From: Kocuria sp. cx-455
Lineage (GTDB): Bacteria > Actinomycetota > Actinomycetes > Actinomycetales > Micrococcaceae
DNA length: 64,000 bases
Reading direction: 5' to 3'
Assembly (NCBI RefSeq): GCF_014698015.1
Contig: NZ_JACXBS010000001.1
Coordinates: 434,001 to 498,000 of the forward strand
The notes under the pieces were generated by a model. The model did no database searches, had not been told where the DNA came from, and worked only from the letters and a program-made list of their open reading frames with translations. Positions 53,158 to 62,927 of the stretch are shown one piece after another. Numbering within the stretch: position 1 is the first letter of the stretch; each line of letters starts with the position of its first letter. Position numbers and translations under genes: made by a program.

Positions 53158-54578
53158 CGCTCCACGAGCTGCTCGGCCAAACCGGTGTACTGCCCCGGGG
53201 TCAGGGCCTTGAGCCGCTGTTCGGCAGCCTCGGACAGGCCCAGCTCACCAATGAACTCGCGCATGCGCTCGCCGTCCACGCGGTGGCCGCGGGTCAGATC
53301 CTTGAGCCGCTCATAGGGGTTGTCCATGCCCTCACGGCCCGCAACCGCCTCGGCGCGCATGGCGGTCTGGACCGCCTCGCCCAGTACCTCCCAGTTCTCG
53401 TCGAGGTCTTCGGCCAACAGGTCCTCGGCAACGTCCAAGCGTTCCAGGCCCTTGATCACATTGGAAATGGCGAGCATCGAGTGACCGAAGGCCACGCCGA
53501 TGTTGCGCTGTGACGAGGAATCCGTGAGGTCACGCTGCCAGCGCGAGGTCACCAGCGTGGCGCCCAGGGTGTCCAGAAGCGAGCACGAGATCTCGGCGTT
53601 GGCCTCGGCGTTCTCGAAACGAATGGGGTTCACCTTGTGCGGCATGGTGGAGGAACCGGTGGCACCCTCGACCGGGATCTGCTGGAAGTAGCCAATGGAA
53701 ATGTAGGACCACACATCCGTGCACAGGTTGTGCAGGATCCGGTTGAACCGGGACATGTCCGAGTAGAGCTCGGCCTGCCAATCGTGGGACTCGATCTGGG
53801 TGGTCAAAGGGTTCCAGTCCAGTCCCAGGCCCTCCACGAAGGACCGGGAAACTGCGGGCCAATCGGTGTCCGGTGCCGCGGCCACGTGGGCGGCGAACGT
53901 GCCGGTGGCGCCGTTGATCTTGCCCAGGTACTCGGTTGTCGCAATGCGGTGCAGCTGGCGGTTCAGGCGGTGCGCGAACACCGCGAGTTCCTTACCCAGC
54001 GTGGTGGGGGTGGCCGGTTGGCCGTGGGTGCGGGACAGCATGGGTGTGGCCTTGGCGCCCTGGGCCATCCCGCTGATCGCGGCCACGAGTTTGCGGGCGG
54101 CGGGCAGCCAAGCGTCCGCCACGGCATCCTTGACGCCCAACGCGTAGGACAGGTTGTTGATGTCCTCCGAGGTGCACGCAAAGTGCACGAGGGCCTTGAG
54201 GTGCTCCAGCCCCAGCTGCGGCAGGCGGCGCCCGATGTAGTACTCCACGGCCTTCACGTCGTGAACGGTCACGGCCTCGATCTCGGCCAGCTCGGCCACG
54301 GACCGGGCGTCGAAATCGGTGATGATGGCCCGCAGGCCGTCCTTCTGTTCCCGGGTGAGCGGTTCCAATCCGGGCAGCGCGCGCTGTTCACACAGGTGAA
54401 TGAACCATTCGACCTCCACGTGCACGCGCTCGCGATTCAGCGAGGCCTCCGAGAGGTAGTCGACCAGGATGCCGGCCTGGGGTCGGTATCGACCGTCCAG
54501 AGGTCCCAACGCGATCGGAGGGTTCTGCTGGCTCAGGGCCACGCGTCCGGAGGGGAGAGTGTGTGGAGTTTTCGACAT
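53145..54578 (-). CDS. purB: Adenylosuccinate lyase
   Basis: 477 residues. Cleaves SAICAR and adenylosuccinate in purine synthesis. GSSTMPHKVNPIRFENAEAN is the fumarase/aspartase-superfamily signature with the catalytic Ser loop; FACTSEDINNLSYAL carries another conserved histidine/serine block and SRTHGQPATPTTLGKE the general-acid His. The length matches the long PurB subgroup. The start at 54578 is preceded by GAGG; ATG 54587 is possible. It is divergent from the WXG-like operon across about 200 bases. No other pur genes are near. Confidence 0.95.
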   Translation of the reverse strand: MSKTPHTLPSGRVALSQQNPPIALGPLDGRYRPQAGILVDYLSEASLNRERVHVEVEWFIHLCEQRALPGLEPLTREQKDGLRAIITDFDARSVAELAEIEAVTVHDVKAVEYYIGRRLPQLGLEHLKALVHFACTSEDINNLSYALGVKDAVADAWLPAARKLVAAISGMAQGAKATPMLSRTHGQPATPTTLGKELAVFAHRLNRQLHRIATTEYLGKINGATGTFAAHVAAAPDTDWPAVSRSFVEGLGLDWNPLTTQIESHDWQAELYSDMSRFNRILHNLCTDVWSYISIGYFQQIPVEGATGSSTMPHKVNPIRFENAEANAEISCSLLDTLGATLVTSRWQRDLTDSSSQRNIGVAFGHSMLAISNVIKGLERLDVAEDLLAEDLDENWEVLGEAVQTAMRAEAVAGREGMDNPYERLKDLTRGHRVDGERMREFIGELGLSEAAEQRLKALTPGQYTGLAEQLVERYAN

Positions 54579-54628
54579 GAACCTCATTGTTCCACGCCCG
54601 CGCGAGCGCTCCGGCTCGGTGTTCATCG

Positions 54629-54638
54629 ACGACGCCGC
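54629..54638 (+). repeat. Single copy of ACGACGCCGC motif
   Basis: An exact copy in the 199-base divergent gap between purB and the WXG-like gene, about 50 bases upstream of the purB start. Confidence 0.6.
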
Positions 54639-54777
54639 GCTGCCGGCGCTCCACGGACGCGCCGGTTCGTGGTCGCCCGGTCGCGTGTCCACAACCGGGC
54701 GCGAGCGGCTGCTTTTCCCGCGGCCGTGGTTCTAGCGTGAGGTTCTCCGCGGAGTCCACGTCAGGAAGGAACAGGCC

Positions 54778-55212
54778 ATGTCGTCACCCACTGCATGGAA
54801 CGGCCCGGGATCCCCGGGTGTGCCGGAGATCTCCGGCCCGTCACCCTCCGGTGTGGCGGGACTCGTCCACGATCGCATTGTCATGCTGGCCGGTGGCTAC
54901 GAACGCGCGGCCGGTGAGCTGCTGGCGCTGGCGGCGGAGCTGTGCGCGGCGCAGGCACCAGAGTGGAAGGGGCAGGCCGCGCGGGCCTACCGGGTCCGAC
55001 TGGAGGGGCTGACCGCCGACATCCGGGGCGTTGCTCACGGGTACCACAACGTGGCGGCAGAGCTGCGCGCGGGTGCCGCGGGGCTCTCGGCCCAGATCGG
55101 AGCGGTCGAGCAGTTCCTGGACCTCGGTGCCCTGGGCGCGTCGGTGGTGGGAGTTCTGGCTCAGACGGGACTGTCCGCTCCCGCGCACATGCCCACGGGG
55201 TCGTTGGGATGA
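54778..55212 (+). CDS. WXG100-like small helical protein
   Basis: 144 residues. Two long Ala-rich helices are predicted, about residues 27-60 and 65-105, joined by EWKGQAARAYR; the W-x-G turn is the WXG100/ESX hallmark. The N-terminal ~25 residues are Pro/Gly/Ser-rich and the C-terminus ~30 residues Gly/Ala-rich, both longer than in a typical ~100-residue WXG100 protein. GGAAGGAA precedes the ATG. Its stop overlaps the start of the hydrolase gene by ATGA, so the two are translated together. It may act as a chaperone-like export partner. No EccC-type ATPase is in the window. Confidence 0.78.
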   Translation: MSSPTAWNGPGSPGVPEISGPSPSGVAGLVHDRIVMLAGGYERAAGELLALAAELCAAQAPEWKGQAARAYRVRLEGLTADIRGVAHGYHNVAAELRAGAAGLSAQIGAVEQFLDLGALGASVVGVLAQTGLSAPAHMPTGSLG

Positions 55213-57119
55213 CCAGGGAGGTGGAGCGCGAGGTCACGGGGCGAGCCGAGAACCTGCAGGGCACGCTGTTCGGAACGGAGCCCGGTGCCCGACCCGTGCT
55301 GGAACACCCGAACCTTCCGGAGAACACCCGTGCGGCCATTGCGTCCGCCACGGAATCCATGCGGGTGAGCGGGGGCACCGCACCGGGAGCCCTGGAGGTC
55401 AACACTGCGGCCATCGCGGTAGCCGCCGGGGTCCTCTCGCGCGTGAACGAACGGGTCGGTGACGTGCTTCTGGGGACCACCGTTGCGGACATGGAAGTCG
55501 CCGCGTGGAGCATGACGGGACATCCGCTGCTCGGTGCCGCGGCGGCGTCGGCGGCGCATTCGAAGGCCGCGCTCGTGGCCGCTCAAGCCCGCGTGACGCT
55601 GACCCACCTTCAGGTGGCGAGCGCTCAGCAACACTACGAGATGGTGGAGGCCAGCGTGGGGTCGTTGTTCGGACCGAACATCCTGATCATGCCGGGGTGG
55701 AACCTCACGGGCTCCGCCACCCGCGGGATGCGCACCGTCCTGGACGAGTTCACCACCGCCGTGCAACGAGCGGACATCACGACTCCGGCCCAGTTCGCGA
55801 CCAAGGTCCGGGTGACGTCCTTCGGGGTGGTGGTGGCCGGGGGCGGGCCCGAGGGCACCAACGCGGTGATCCGTGGTGTGGGGCTGGACGACGTGCTCGA
55901 CTCCGGTCTCCGTACTCCGTTGCCATCGGCGGTCATGAGTCGCACGCAGGCCTGGCGGGAGCTCGGCGGTCAACCGGGTGACGAATTCACCGTGGGCCAG
56001 TACGCACGAGTGTGGGCGGACGGTCTGCTGACGGGGATCGGGGAGACCGAGGCGCAGCTCGGCGCCGAGGAGGCAGGTCTGCAGTCGGAGCTGGGCGCAT
56101 CGTGGCCGGTGGTGCGCGCCGCCGTCAACGGGCTCAGCGGCAAGCCCGGATTCGAATGGCTCACCCCGTACACCACGGGCCGAAACCTATCCCCGGCGGA
56201 GCGGCTGCTGTACCCGTACGTGCGGGCTCACGCCGTGCGCCCGAAAGCCAGGGAAACCATGACCGGCATCGCGCCGAGCAATGCTTCCGAACACGGCATA
56301 GCGCCGCTGGCCAGGCGACCCCTGCCCGCGGGCGTTGAATTCGACGGCGCGGCACCGACAACCGTGGGAGGCACCGCGGCGGCGCTCAAGGACGCCAAGA
56401 ACGTGGTCCAGGGCCGGGAGAACAGCACGGTGCTGGTGCAGAAGACCACCGACAGAGCGGGACGGGCGGCATTCTCGGTGGTGCTCACCGGGACGGAAGT
56501 CTGGCACGACGGCCGGGGCGTTCACGACATCGCAGGCATCGTCGCGGCCATGAAAGCCCGGCCGCACGATTCGCTGGGGGATCTGCCTCCAGCCCAGCGT
56601 GCCGTGAGTGAGGCCCTGAAGGACGCCGGGATCCAACCCGGTGATTCGGTCGTGTTGAGTGGACACAGCCTGGGCGGAATCGACGCCGCGGGGCTCGCGA
56701 TGAACCACGAATTCCAGCGGTTGTACTCCGTGGCTGCCCTGACCACGTTCGGAGCGCCCGTGGGAGGCTTCGAGTTCTCCCGGGAGACCTCCGTCATGGC
56801 GGTGGAGCACAACGACGACATGGTGCCACCCCTGGACGGCATCAAGAACCCGGACCACGAGAACCGCTCCACGGTGCGCGTGGACACCCAGTACAACGAC
56901 CAGTACTCACCCGCGGGAAGCCTCAGCGGGGTGGGCGCGCACGACATGTATGTCTATACGCTGGGCGCGCAGGGAATCAGCAATTCCGGGGAGCCAGCGG
57001 TCATGAAACACGAACGGGCGCTGGGCGCCGCCATTGCCTCCGGCGCCGGGACACGCACCGAAACCTACATGTACGAAGTCCTGGAGGATCATGTTGTCCA
57101 CAACCCGGAGGATCCATAG
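55209..57119 (+). CDS. Large alpha/beta hydrolase with helical N-terminal region, possible type VII-type effector
   Basis: 636 residues. The first ~280 are alanine-rich and helical and the next ~140 a mixed linker region; neither has recognised motifs. The C-terminal ~220 form an alpha/beta hydrolase of the lipase type: VVLSGHSLGGIDAAGLAMN puts the nucleophile at Ser487; Asp536 or Asp537 in HNDDMVPPL and His578 in GAHDMYVY complete a plausible triad. No signal peptide. The layout (WXG-like partner upstream, helical N-terminus, enzymatic C-terminus) resembles T7SS/ESX toxin substrates. No immunity gene follows; the next gene is an aminotransferase. Confidence 0.8.
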   Translation: MTREVEREVTGRAENLQGTLFGTEPGARPVLEHPNLPENTRAAIASATESMRVSGGTAPGALEVNTAAIAVAAGVLSRVNERVGDVLLGTTVADMEVAAWSMTGHPLLGAAAASAAHSKAALVAAQARVTLTHLQVASAQQHYEMVEASVGSLFGPNILIMPGWNLTGSATRGMRTVLDEFTTAVQRADITTPAQFATKVRVTSFGVVVAGGGPEGTNAVIRGVGLDDVLDSGLRTPLPSAVMSRTQAWRELGGQPGDEFTVGQYARVWADGLLTGIGETEAQLGAEEAGLQSELGASWPVVRAAVNGLSGKPGFEWLTPYTTGRNLSPAERLLYPYVRAHAVRPKARETMTGIAPSNASEHGIAPLARRPLPAGVEFDGAAPTTVGGTAAALKDAKNVVQGRENSTVLVQKTTDRAGRAAFSVVLTGTEVWHDGRGVHDIAGIVAAMKARPHDSLGDLPPAQRAVSEALKDAGIQPGDSVVLSGHSLGGIDAAGLAMNHEFQRLYSVAALTTFGAPVGGFEFSRETSVMAVEHNDDMVPPLDGIKNPDHENRSTVRVDTQYNDQYSPAGSLSGVGAHDMYVYTLGAQGISNSGEPAVMKHERALGAAIASGAGTRTETYMYEVLEDHVVHNPEDP

Positions 57120-57130
57120 CGAGAGTTAGC

Positions 57131-58300
57131 ATGGGGCCTATGAGTAACGCCACCCCGCCAGCCGATTCATCGGGCGCTGAGCAGAACGCCGAACGGGTCA
57201 GCCCCCGGGACGCACTGGCTCAACTTCCCGCGTACGCCGCAGGAAAACCCGCCGCCGAGATCCCCGGGCTGGTGGCCTACAAACTGGCGTCCAACGAGAA
57301 CCCGTACGGCCCCGTTCCCGCGGTCCGCCAGGCCCTCCACGACTTCGATCTGATCAACCGCTACCCGGACCCCTCGGCCACCGTGCTGCGCGAGGCGCTC
57401 GCGGGCTACCTCTCGGTGCCCGCCGCGGATATCGTGGCCGGTGCGGGCAGCCTGGGCGCTTTGAACCAGCTGTTGGCCGCGTTCGCGGGAACCGGCCGGG
57501 ACGGTCAACCGGACGAAGTGATTTACGCGTGGCGTTCCTTCGAGGCCTACCCGATTTCGGTGGGGTTGACCGGAGCGCAGAGTGTCCAGGTCCCCAATTG
57601 CCCGGACGGTTCCCATGACCTCGAGGCCATGGCGGCCGCGATCACCGAACGCACCCGCGTCATATTGCTGTGCACACCCAACAACCCCACCGGACCCAGC
57701 CTCCGATCCGCGGACGTGCACGAGTTCATGAAGCGTGTCCCCTCGCGCGTGCTGGTGGTCATCGACGAGGCGTACTGGGAGTTTCAACGCGCCCAAGGCC
57801 TGGTCAACGGCATTGATTTCTACCGTGAGTACCCCAACGTGGTGTCGCTGCGAACCCTGTCCAAGGCGCACGGTCTGGCGGGGCTGCGGGTGGGCTACAC
57901 GGTGTCCCAACCGCACGTGAGCCAGTACCTGGGACAAGCGACCCCCGCCTTCAGCGTGACGCAAGTGGCGCAGTTGGCTGCGGTGGCCTCCATTACACAT
58001 ATCGACCAGGTGGACGAGCGCGTCCAACAAGTGGTCGATGAGCGTGAACGGGTCCTGGCGGGCTTGGCCGAACTCGGGTGGCAGCACCCGGAAACCCAGG
58101 CCAACTTCGTGTGGCTCCCGCTGGGAGAACACAGTGAGGCGTTCAGCGAGTTGTGCGATGCGCACGCCCTGTCGGTCCGGCGGTTCGGATCGGAGGGAGT
58201 GCGCGTGAGTTTCGGCGAGGCGGAGGCCAACACCCGGCTCCTGGAACTCTGCGCGCAGTTCCCCCACCCCAGCACCATGCCCATGAGCAGCACCAACTAG
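57131..58300 (+). CDS. Histidinol-phosphate/aromatic aminotransferase (HisC/Pat type)
   Basis: 389 residues, fold-type I PLP enzyme. LASNENPYGP, PNNPTGP, the lysine loop RTLSKAHGLAGLRVGY (PLP Lys) and VRRFGSEGVRVSFG are HisC-family motifs. Actinobacteria carry a related aromatic aminotransferase (Pat) as well as HisC, and this member is not in a his operon, so it could be either. The ATG at 57131 has GAGAG upstream; 57140 is a possible alternative. It lies 24 bases before the E1-alpha gene and is likely co-transcribed with the dehydrogenase genes. Confidence 0.85.
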   Translation: MGPMSNATPPADSSGAEQNAERVSPRDALAQLPAYAAGKPAAEIPGLVAYKLASNENPYGPVPAVRQALHDFDLINRYPDPSATVLREALAGYLSVPAADIVAGAGSLGALNQLLAAFAGTGRDGQPDEVIYAWRSFEAYPISVGLTGAQSVQVPNCPDGSHDLEAMAAAITERTRVILLCTPNNPTGPSLRSADVHEFMKRVPSRVLVVIDEAYWEFQRAQGLVNGIDFYREYPNVVSLRTLSKAHGLAGLRVGYTVSQPHVSQYLGQATPAFSVTQVAQLAAVASITHIDQVDERVQQVVDERERVLAGLAELGWQHPETQANFVWLPLGEHSEAFSELCDAHALSVRRFGSEGVRVSFGEAEANTRLLELCAQFPHPSTMPMSSTN

Positions 58301-58324
58301 GCCACACGGAAGGACCATCCAACC

Positions 58325-59506
58325 ATGGCAGCAAAGACACACCCCGGGACGGTTGAGAGCACCGTGCCCAGGCTCCAGTTGCTCGACGAACAGGGCGCGG
58401 TTCACGAGGACCCCACACTCTCGCCGTACGTCCAGGACGTCGACACGGTCGAACTCAAGGGACTGTACCGTTCCATGGCGCTGGCCCGGCGCGTGGACGA
58501 GGAGGCCACGTCCCTGCAGCGTCAGGGCCAACTGGTGTTGTGGGTTCCGCTGCGCGGCCAGGAAGCGGCACAGGTGGGTTCCGCGTGGGCCACCGAGCCC
58601 ACCGATCGCCTCTTCCCGTCCTACCGGGAGCACGCCGTGGTCTTTCACCGCGGCGTCACGCCCGGCCAGCTGCTGCAGTTGTTCCGCGGTCACACCGCCG
58701 GCGGTTGGGATCCCAACGAGTGCAACGTGAACCTGTACACGATGGTGTTGGCCTCTCAGGTGCCGCACGCCGTGGGCTACGCCATGGGCACCGCGCTCGA
58801 TCGTAAGGCGGCCGAGGACGCCGGGGAGCCGGCCGGTGAGAAACCCGAGGCCGTGGTCGCTTACTACGGGGACGGCGCGAGCACGGAGGGCGAAATCCAC
58901 GAGTCCATGGTGTTCGCCGCCTCCTACGACGCCCCGATACTGTTCTTCGTCCAGAACAACCAGTGGGCCATCTCGGTTCCTTTCTCCACCCAGTCACGTG
59001 TGCCGCTGGCCACGCGCGCCGCCGGCTACGGTTTCGAAGGCCTGCGGGTGGACGGCAACGACATCCTGGCCGTTGTTGCAGCGACCCGCTACGCACTCGA
59101 CAAGATCCGGCGCGGAGAAGGCCCGGTGATGATCGAGGCCGAGACCTACCGGATGGGGGCCCACACCACCGCCGATGACCCCACCAAGTACCGGCAGCGG
59201 GATGAAGAAGAACAGTGGGGCACCCTGGATCCGCTCGAGCGGCTGGAAATGTTCCTGCGCGAAACCCATCACGTCGGTGACGAGTTCTTCGAATCCGTGG
59301 CCAACGAGGGTCGCGAGATGGCAGGGGAACTGCGCGCGGACGTGCTGGGGACGGCCGCTCCGACCTTCGATGAGTTCTTCGACAAGGCGTACGCGGATCC
59401 GCACTCCCTGGTCACCGCCGAGCGCGCCGAGTACCTGGACTACCAGGCCGGTTTCGCCCCGCAGAGTGACCAGGAAGACTCCGGCTCGGAAGGAGCCCAC
59501 GCGTGA
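58325..59506 (+). CDS. bkdA: Branched-chain 2-oxo acid dehydrogenase E1, alpha subunit
   Basis: 393 residues. Thiamine-diphosphate enzyme that decarboxylates branched-chain 2-oxo acids (possibly pyruvate). The TPP motif is GDGASTEGEIHESMVFAASY, then PILFFVQNNQWAIS; RYRQRDEEEQW lies in the phosphorylation-loop region. AAGGA is upstream of the ATG. Its TGA overlaps the GTG start of the beta subunit. Choice of branched-chain over pyruvate substrate is based on sequence resemblance to actinobacterial BkdA and the E2 type. Confidence 0.9.
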   Translation: MAAKTHPGTVESTVPRLQLLDEQGAVHEDPTLSPYVQDVDTVELKGLYRSMALARRVDEEATSLQRQGQLVLWVPLRGQEAAQVGSAWATEPTDRLFPSYREHAVVFHRGVTPGQLLQLFRGHTAGGWDPNECNVNLYTMVLASQVPHAVGYAMGTALDRKAAEDAGEPAGEKPEAVVAYYGDGASTEGEIHESMVFAASYDAPILFFVQNNQWAISVPFSTQSRVPLATRAAGYGFEGLRVDGNDILAVVAATRYALDKIRRGEGPVMIEAETYRMGAHTTADDPTKYRQRDEEEQWGTLDPLERLEMFLRETHHVGDEFFESVANEGREMAGELRADVLGTAAPTFDEFFDKAYADPHSLVTAERAEYLDYQAGFAPQSDQEDSGSEGAHA

Positions 59507-60477
59507 AACAGCTGACCATTGCCAAAGCGATCAACGCGGGGTTGTCCCGCGCCATGGCGGAAAACCCCAAGGTCATGCTCATGGGCGAGGACATCGGGTC
59601 CCTGGGGGGTGTCTATCGTGTGACGGAAGGCCTCAAGGACCGCTACGGAGCCCACCGTGTCCTCGACACGCCCCTGGGGGAAGCGGGCATCGTGGGGACC
59701 GCCGTGGGTTTGGCCCAGCGCGGTTACCGGCCCGTGTGCGAGATCCAGTTCGACGGGTTCACGTTCCCCGCGTTCAACCAGATCACCACCCAGCTCGCTA
59801 AAATTCACGCCCGTTCCGACGGCAACCTCACGGTTCCCGTGACCATTCGCATCCCCTACGGCGGCGTGATCGGTTCGGTGGAGCACCACTCGGAATCGCC
59901 CGAGGCGCTGTTCGCCCACACCGCGGGTCTGCGCATCCTTGCCCCGTCCAATGCCCAGGACGCGTACTGGATGTCGCAGCAGGCCATCGCCTGCAACGAT
60001 CCGGTCATCATCTTCGAACCGAAGCGCCGCTACTGGCTCAAGGGTGAGGTGGACGAGGACCGGCCAACGGGTGACGCATTCAGCGCTGCCGTGGTTCGCG
60101 AGGGGCAAGAGGCCACGATCGTCGCCTGGGGTCCGCTGGTCCCCGTGGCGCTCGCGGCGGCCGAGGCGGCCCGGGAGGATGGCCGCAGCGTGGAAGTGAT
60201 CGACCTGCGCAGCCTGTCACCCATTGATTTCGACTTGGTCACCGCGTCCGTGCGAAAGACCGGTCGCCTGATCATCGCCCATGAGGCCCCCACGTTCGGT
60301 GGCCTGGGCGGCGAAATCGCCGCGCGCGTGACCGAACGGGCGTTCTACTCCTTGGAAGCCCCCGTGCTGCGCGTGGGTGCCTTCCATATGCCGTATCCGC
60401 CGGCCGCCGTGGAAGACCACTACGTTCCGGACCTGGATCGTGTGTTGGAAGCACTCGACCGTTCCTTCGCTTACTAA
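59503..60477 (+). CDS. bkdB: Branched-chain 2-oxo acid dehydrogenase E1, beta subunit
   Basis: 324 residues. Forms the alpha2-beta2 E1 with the preceding gene. MLMGEDIGSLGGVYRVTEGL, FDTPLGEAGIVG (here LDTPLGEAGIVG) and HHSESPEALFAHTAGL are typical of 2-oxo acid dehydrogenase E1-beta subunits, and the C-terminal transketolase domain (VIDLRSLSPIDFD) is intact. The GTG start overlaps the alpha subunit stop by GTGA. The E2 gene follows 55 bases on. Confidence 0.92.
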   Translation: MKQLTIAKAINAGLSRAMAENPKVMLMGEDIGSLGGVYRVTEGLKDRYGAHRVLDTPLGEAGIVGTAVGLAQRGYRPVCEIQFDGFTFPAFNQITTQLAKIHARSDGNLTVPVTIRIPYGGVIGSVEHHSESPEALFAHTAGLRILAPSNAQDAYWMSQQAIACNDPVIIFEPKRRYWLKGEVDEDRPTGDAFSAAVVREGQEATIVAWGPLVPVALAAAEAAREDGRSVEVIDLRSLSPIDFDLVTASVRKTGRLIIAHEAPTFGGLGGEIAARVTERAFYSLEAPVLRVGAFHMPYPPAAVEDHYVPDLDRVLEALDRSFAY

Positions 60478-60532
60478 ATCGTCCTAAGTCACGAACCGCC
60501 CCGCATGCGCGGTGTCGCAGGAGGTAGAACTC

Positions 60533-62125
60533 ATGTCCCAGGTATTCACGTTGCCCGATGTGGGTGAGGGCCTGACCGAAGCAGAGATCCTGTCCTGGAA
60601 GGTGGCCGAAGGACAGACCGTCACCGTCAACCAGGTGATCTGTGAGATCGAGACCGCCAAGTCCGTGGTGGAACTGCCCTCACCGTTCGCGGGAACCGTT
60701 CTGAACATCATGGTGTCCGAGGGCGCCACGGTGGAGGTGGGTACGCCCATCATCACCGTGGGTGATTCCGAATCCGACCCGTCCGGCACGCCCGATCCCG
60801 GGTACGCCGGTTCGGTCCCCAAGGACGGCGTGGAGGGTGAACCCGGCCCGGAGCACCTCACGCCCCGGGAAGAATCCACGTCCGGTTCCGGGCGCAGCAT
60901 GGATTCCGGTGACTCGGGGAAAGCCCTCGTGGGCGCCGGTCCCAAGGCCGATCCCGTACGACGCCGCCAGCGCACCCGCACCGCCATGCGCATCGACGCC
61001 GAGCAGCCCCAGGGCCTCGACGAGCAGGGTAAGCCCGCCGCTCAGGAGCAGGAATCCCCGAAGGCGGGTGCGGCCCGCATGGCCGCCGGCTTGGCCGATC
61101 GGTTGTCCAAGTCGGGTCTGGGCACGGCGGCTCAGGACCTGGCGGACAGGGCCGGTAAGTTCAAGGACCGCGGTGAAACGTGGCTGCGTTCCCTGGACGA
61201 CACCGCTGCGCAGCAGCAGGGGGCGGCTCAAGCGTCCATCCCGCGCCGTCCCAGCATGGCCAAGCCGCCGGTGCGCAAGGCCGCCAAAGAAATGGGCATC
61301 GACCTGGCGAACGTGACCGCCACGGGCGAGGGCGGCCAGGTCACCAAGCGTGACCTGCTGGCCTACGCCGCCCACCTGCGCGAAGTGGAGGACGGCCCGG
61401 ACACCTTCTGGACCTCGACCAACGCCCCCGCACGTTCACGCGAGGAGCGAATCCCGGTCAAGGGGGTCCGCAAGCTCACGGCCCAGAACATGGTGCGCTC
61501 GGCCTTCAGCGCCCCGCACGTATCGATCTTCGTGGACGTGGATGCCTCCCGGACCATGGAGTTCGTCAAACGGCTCAAGACGTCTCCGCACTTTGAGGGC
61601 GTCAAAGTCACGCCCCTGCTGATTTTGGCCAAGGCCGTGATCTGGGCCGCTGCCCGTAATCCGCAGGTCAACGCCACATGGACCGATTCCGAAATCATCA
61701 TCAAGCGTTACATGAACCTCGGTATTGCCGCGGCCACCCCGCGGGGACTGTTGGTGCCCAACATCAAGGACGCCCAGGACCTGAACCTGCGCGAACTGGC
61801 CATTGCCCTGAACGAGCTCGCTCAGACCGCCCGCCAGGGCCGCACCCAGCCGGGTGACATGCAGGGCGGCACGCTGTCCATCACGAACATCGGTGCACTG
61901 GGGATCGACACGGGAACGCCCATCATCAACCCCGGCGAGGTGGCCATCGTGGCCTTCGGCACCATCAAGCAGAAGCCGTGGGTCGTTGACGGTGACGTGA
62001 TTCCGCGCTGGATCACGACCCTGGGTGGCTCCTTCGACCACCGGGTGGTGGACGGAGACCTGTCCGCCCGGTTCATGGCGGACGTCGCACGCATCCTGGA
62101 GGAACCCGCCCTGCTGCTTGATTGA
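60533..62125 (+). CDS. bkdC: 2-oxo acid dehydrogenase E2 (dihydrolipoyl acyltransferase), long linker
   Basis: 530 residues. Residues 1-80 form one lipoyl domain with [17 protein letters not shown] (lipoylated Lys). A ~160-residue linker follows, rich in Pro, Gln and Ala, with a helical piece ([19 protein letters not shown]) that I do not recognise. The E1/E3-binding domain is at ~240-285 ([20 protein letters not shown]), and the catalytic acyltransferase domain ends in [11 protein letters not shown], which carries the active-site His. AGGAGG is upstream of the ATG. The linker contains a copy of ACGACGCCGC. No E3 (lpd) gene follows. Confidence 0.92.
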   Translation: MSQVFTLPDVGEGLTEAEILSWKVAEGQTVTVNQVICEIETAKSVVELPSPFAGTVLNIMVSEGATVEVGTPIITVGDSESDPSGTPDPGYAGSVPKDGVEGEPGPEHLTPREESTSGSGRSMDSGDSGKALVGAGPKADPVRRRQRTRTAMRIDAEQPQGLDEQGKPAAQEQESPKAGAARMAAGLADRLSKSGLGTAAQDLADRAGKFKDRGETWLRSLDDTAAQQQGAAQASIPRRPSMAKPPVRKAAKEMGIDLANVTATGEGGQVTKRDLLAYAAHLREVEDGPDTFWTSTNAPARSREERIPVKGVRKLTAQNMVRSAFSAPHVSIFVDVDASRTMEFVKRLKTSPHFEGVKVTPLLILAKAVIWAAARNPQVNATWTDSEIIIKRYMNLGIAAATPRGLLVPNIKDAQDLNLRELAIALNELAQTARQGRTQPGDMQGGTLSITNIGALGIDTGTPIINPGEVAIVAFGTIKQKPWVVDGDVIPRWITTLGGSFDHRVVDGDLSARFMADVARILEEPALLLD

Positions 62126-62140
62126 GATCAAGGCACCGCA

Positions 62141-62818
62141 TCAACCCGCCGGAGCGGGAGACTGCTCCGGGTCCCTTGGATGCGCGCGGAAACAACCACG
62201 GACGTGGCCGGGTGCCCGTGCGATGCGCTGCAACCAGCGATGGGCAGTGACCGGGCCGATGAGTTTGAAGCCGCGCTCGCGAAAAAGGCCGGAGAGCCTG
62301 CGTGACTCGGGCGTGCTGTCGGGCAGGTCCAGGGAGCGCAGCGGAGGATCGGCGGGTGCGGGTACCTGCGCCTCGGCCAACAGCGCCTGCCAGTCCGCGA
62401 CCGACCAGTCCTCGCACGCGCGCGCGTTGTGAATGACGGCCTCAATCTTGGCGCGGTTGCGGATGAGCTCCGGGTTGAGGAGCAGATCCTCGACGTCGTC
62501 CTCGTCCAGCCGAGCCACCCTGGCCGGCTCCAGATCCGCCATGTACAGATACCACGATGGGTGCCGTCCGGATTGGGACCAGCGGGCCAAACCCGAATCG
62601 AGTACTTCCATGCTCAAGGCCTGGAAGTACTGCGCGGAGTTGTCCGGGGGCACCGCCCAGTCGTGGTCGTGATCAAGCAGGGTGCCGGGAGTTGCCACAG
62701 CCCATGGGCACCGTGGCTTTCCGTCCGCGCAGCCCACGGCCGCGAACGCCGCGTGCGGGTGATCCTGCGGATCCGAAGGGTCGAACGGGTCGAGTTGGGA
62801 ATCGGGGAGTGTGTCCAT
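62141..62818 (-). CDS. tag: DNA-3-methyladenine glycosylase I
   Basis: 225 residues. Removes 3-methyladenine from DNA. The Tag fold is shown by CPWA near residue ~36, the catalytic glutamate in ALSMEVLDSGLARWS, ELIRNRAKIEAVIHNA, and the zinc ligands completed by GHVRGC at the C-terminus. The ATG at 62818 was chosen over one 72 bases earlier because the extra residues do not fit. The N-terminal ~30 residues before CPW are longer than in Escherichia coli. It is convergent with the E2 gene, 15 bases apart. Confidence 0.9.
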   Translation of the reverse strand: MDTLPDSQLDPFDPSDPQDHPHAAFAAVGCADGKPRCPWAVATPGTLLDHDHDWAVPPDNSAQYFQALSMEVLDSGLARWSQSGRHPSWYLYMADLEPARVARLDEDDVEDLLLNPELIRNRAKIEAVIHNARACEDWSVADWQALLAEAQVPAPADPPLRSLDLPDSTPESRRLSGLFRERGFKLIGPVTAHRWLQRIARAPGHVRGCFRAHPRDPEQSPAPAG

Positions 62819-62927
62819 ACGGCACACGCTAGGCAACGGTGGACCGGGACGCCGGAGAGAGTGTCCAAGATCCGGAGAAACACCCGCCACGACCCCCCGG
62901 GCGAGGGGTCCGTGCAGTGCGCTCGCC

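Noticed and set aside
57167-58900. 577-residue minus-strand open frame
   Set aside because: Antisense to the aminotransferase and E1-alpha genes; no domain.
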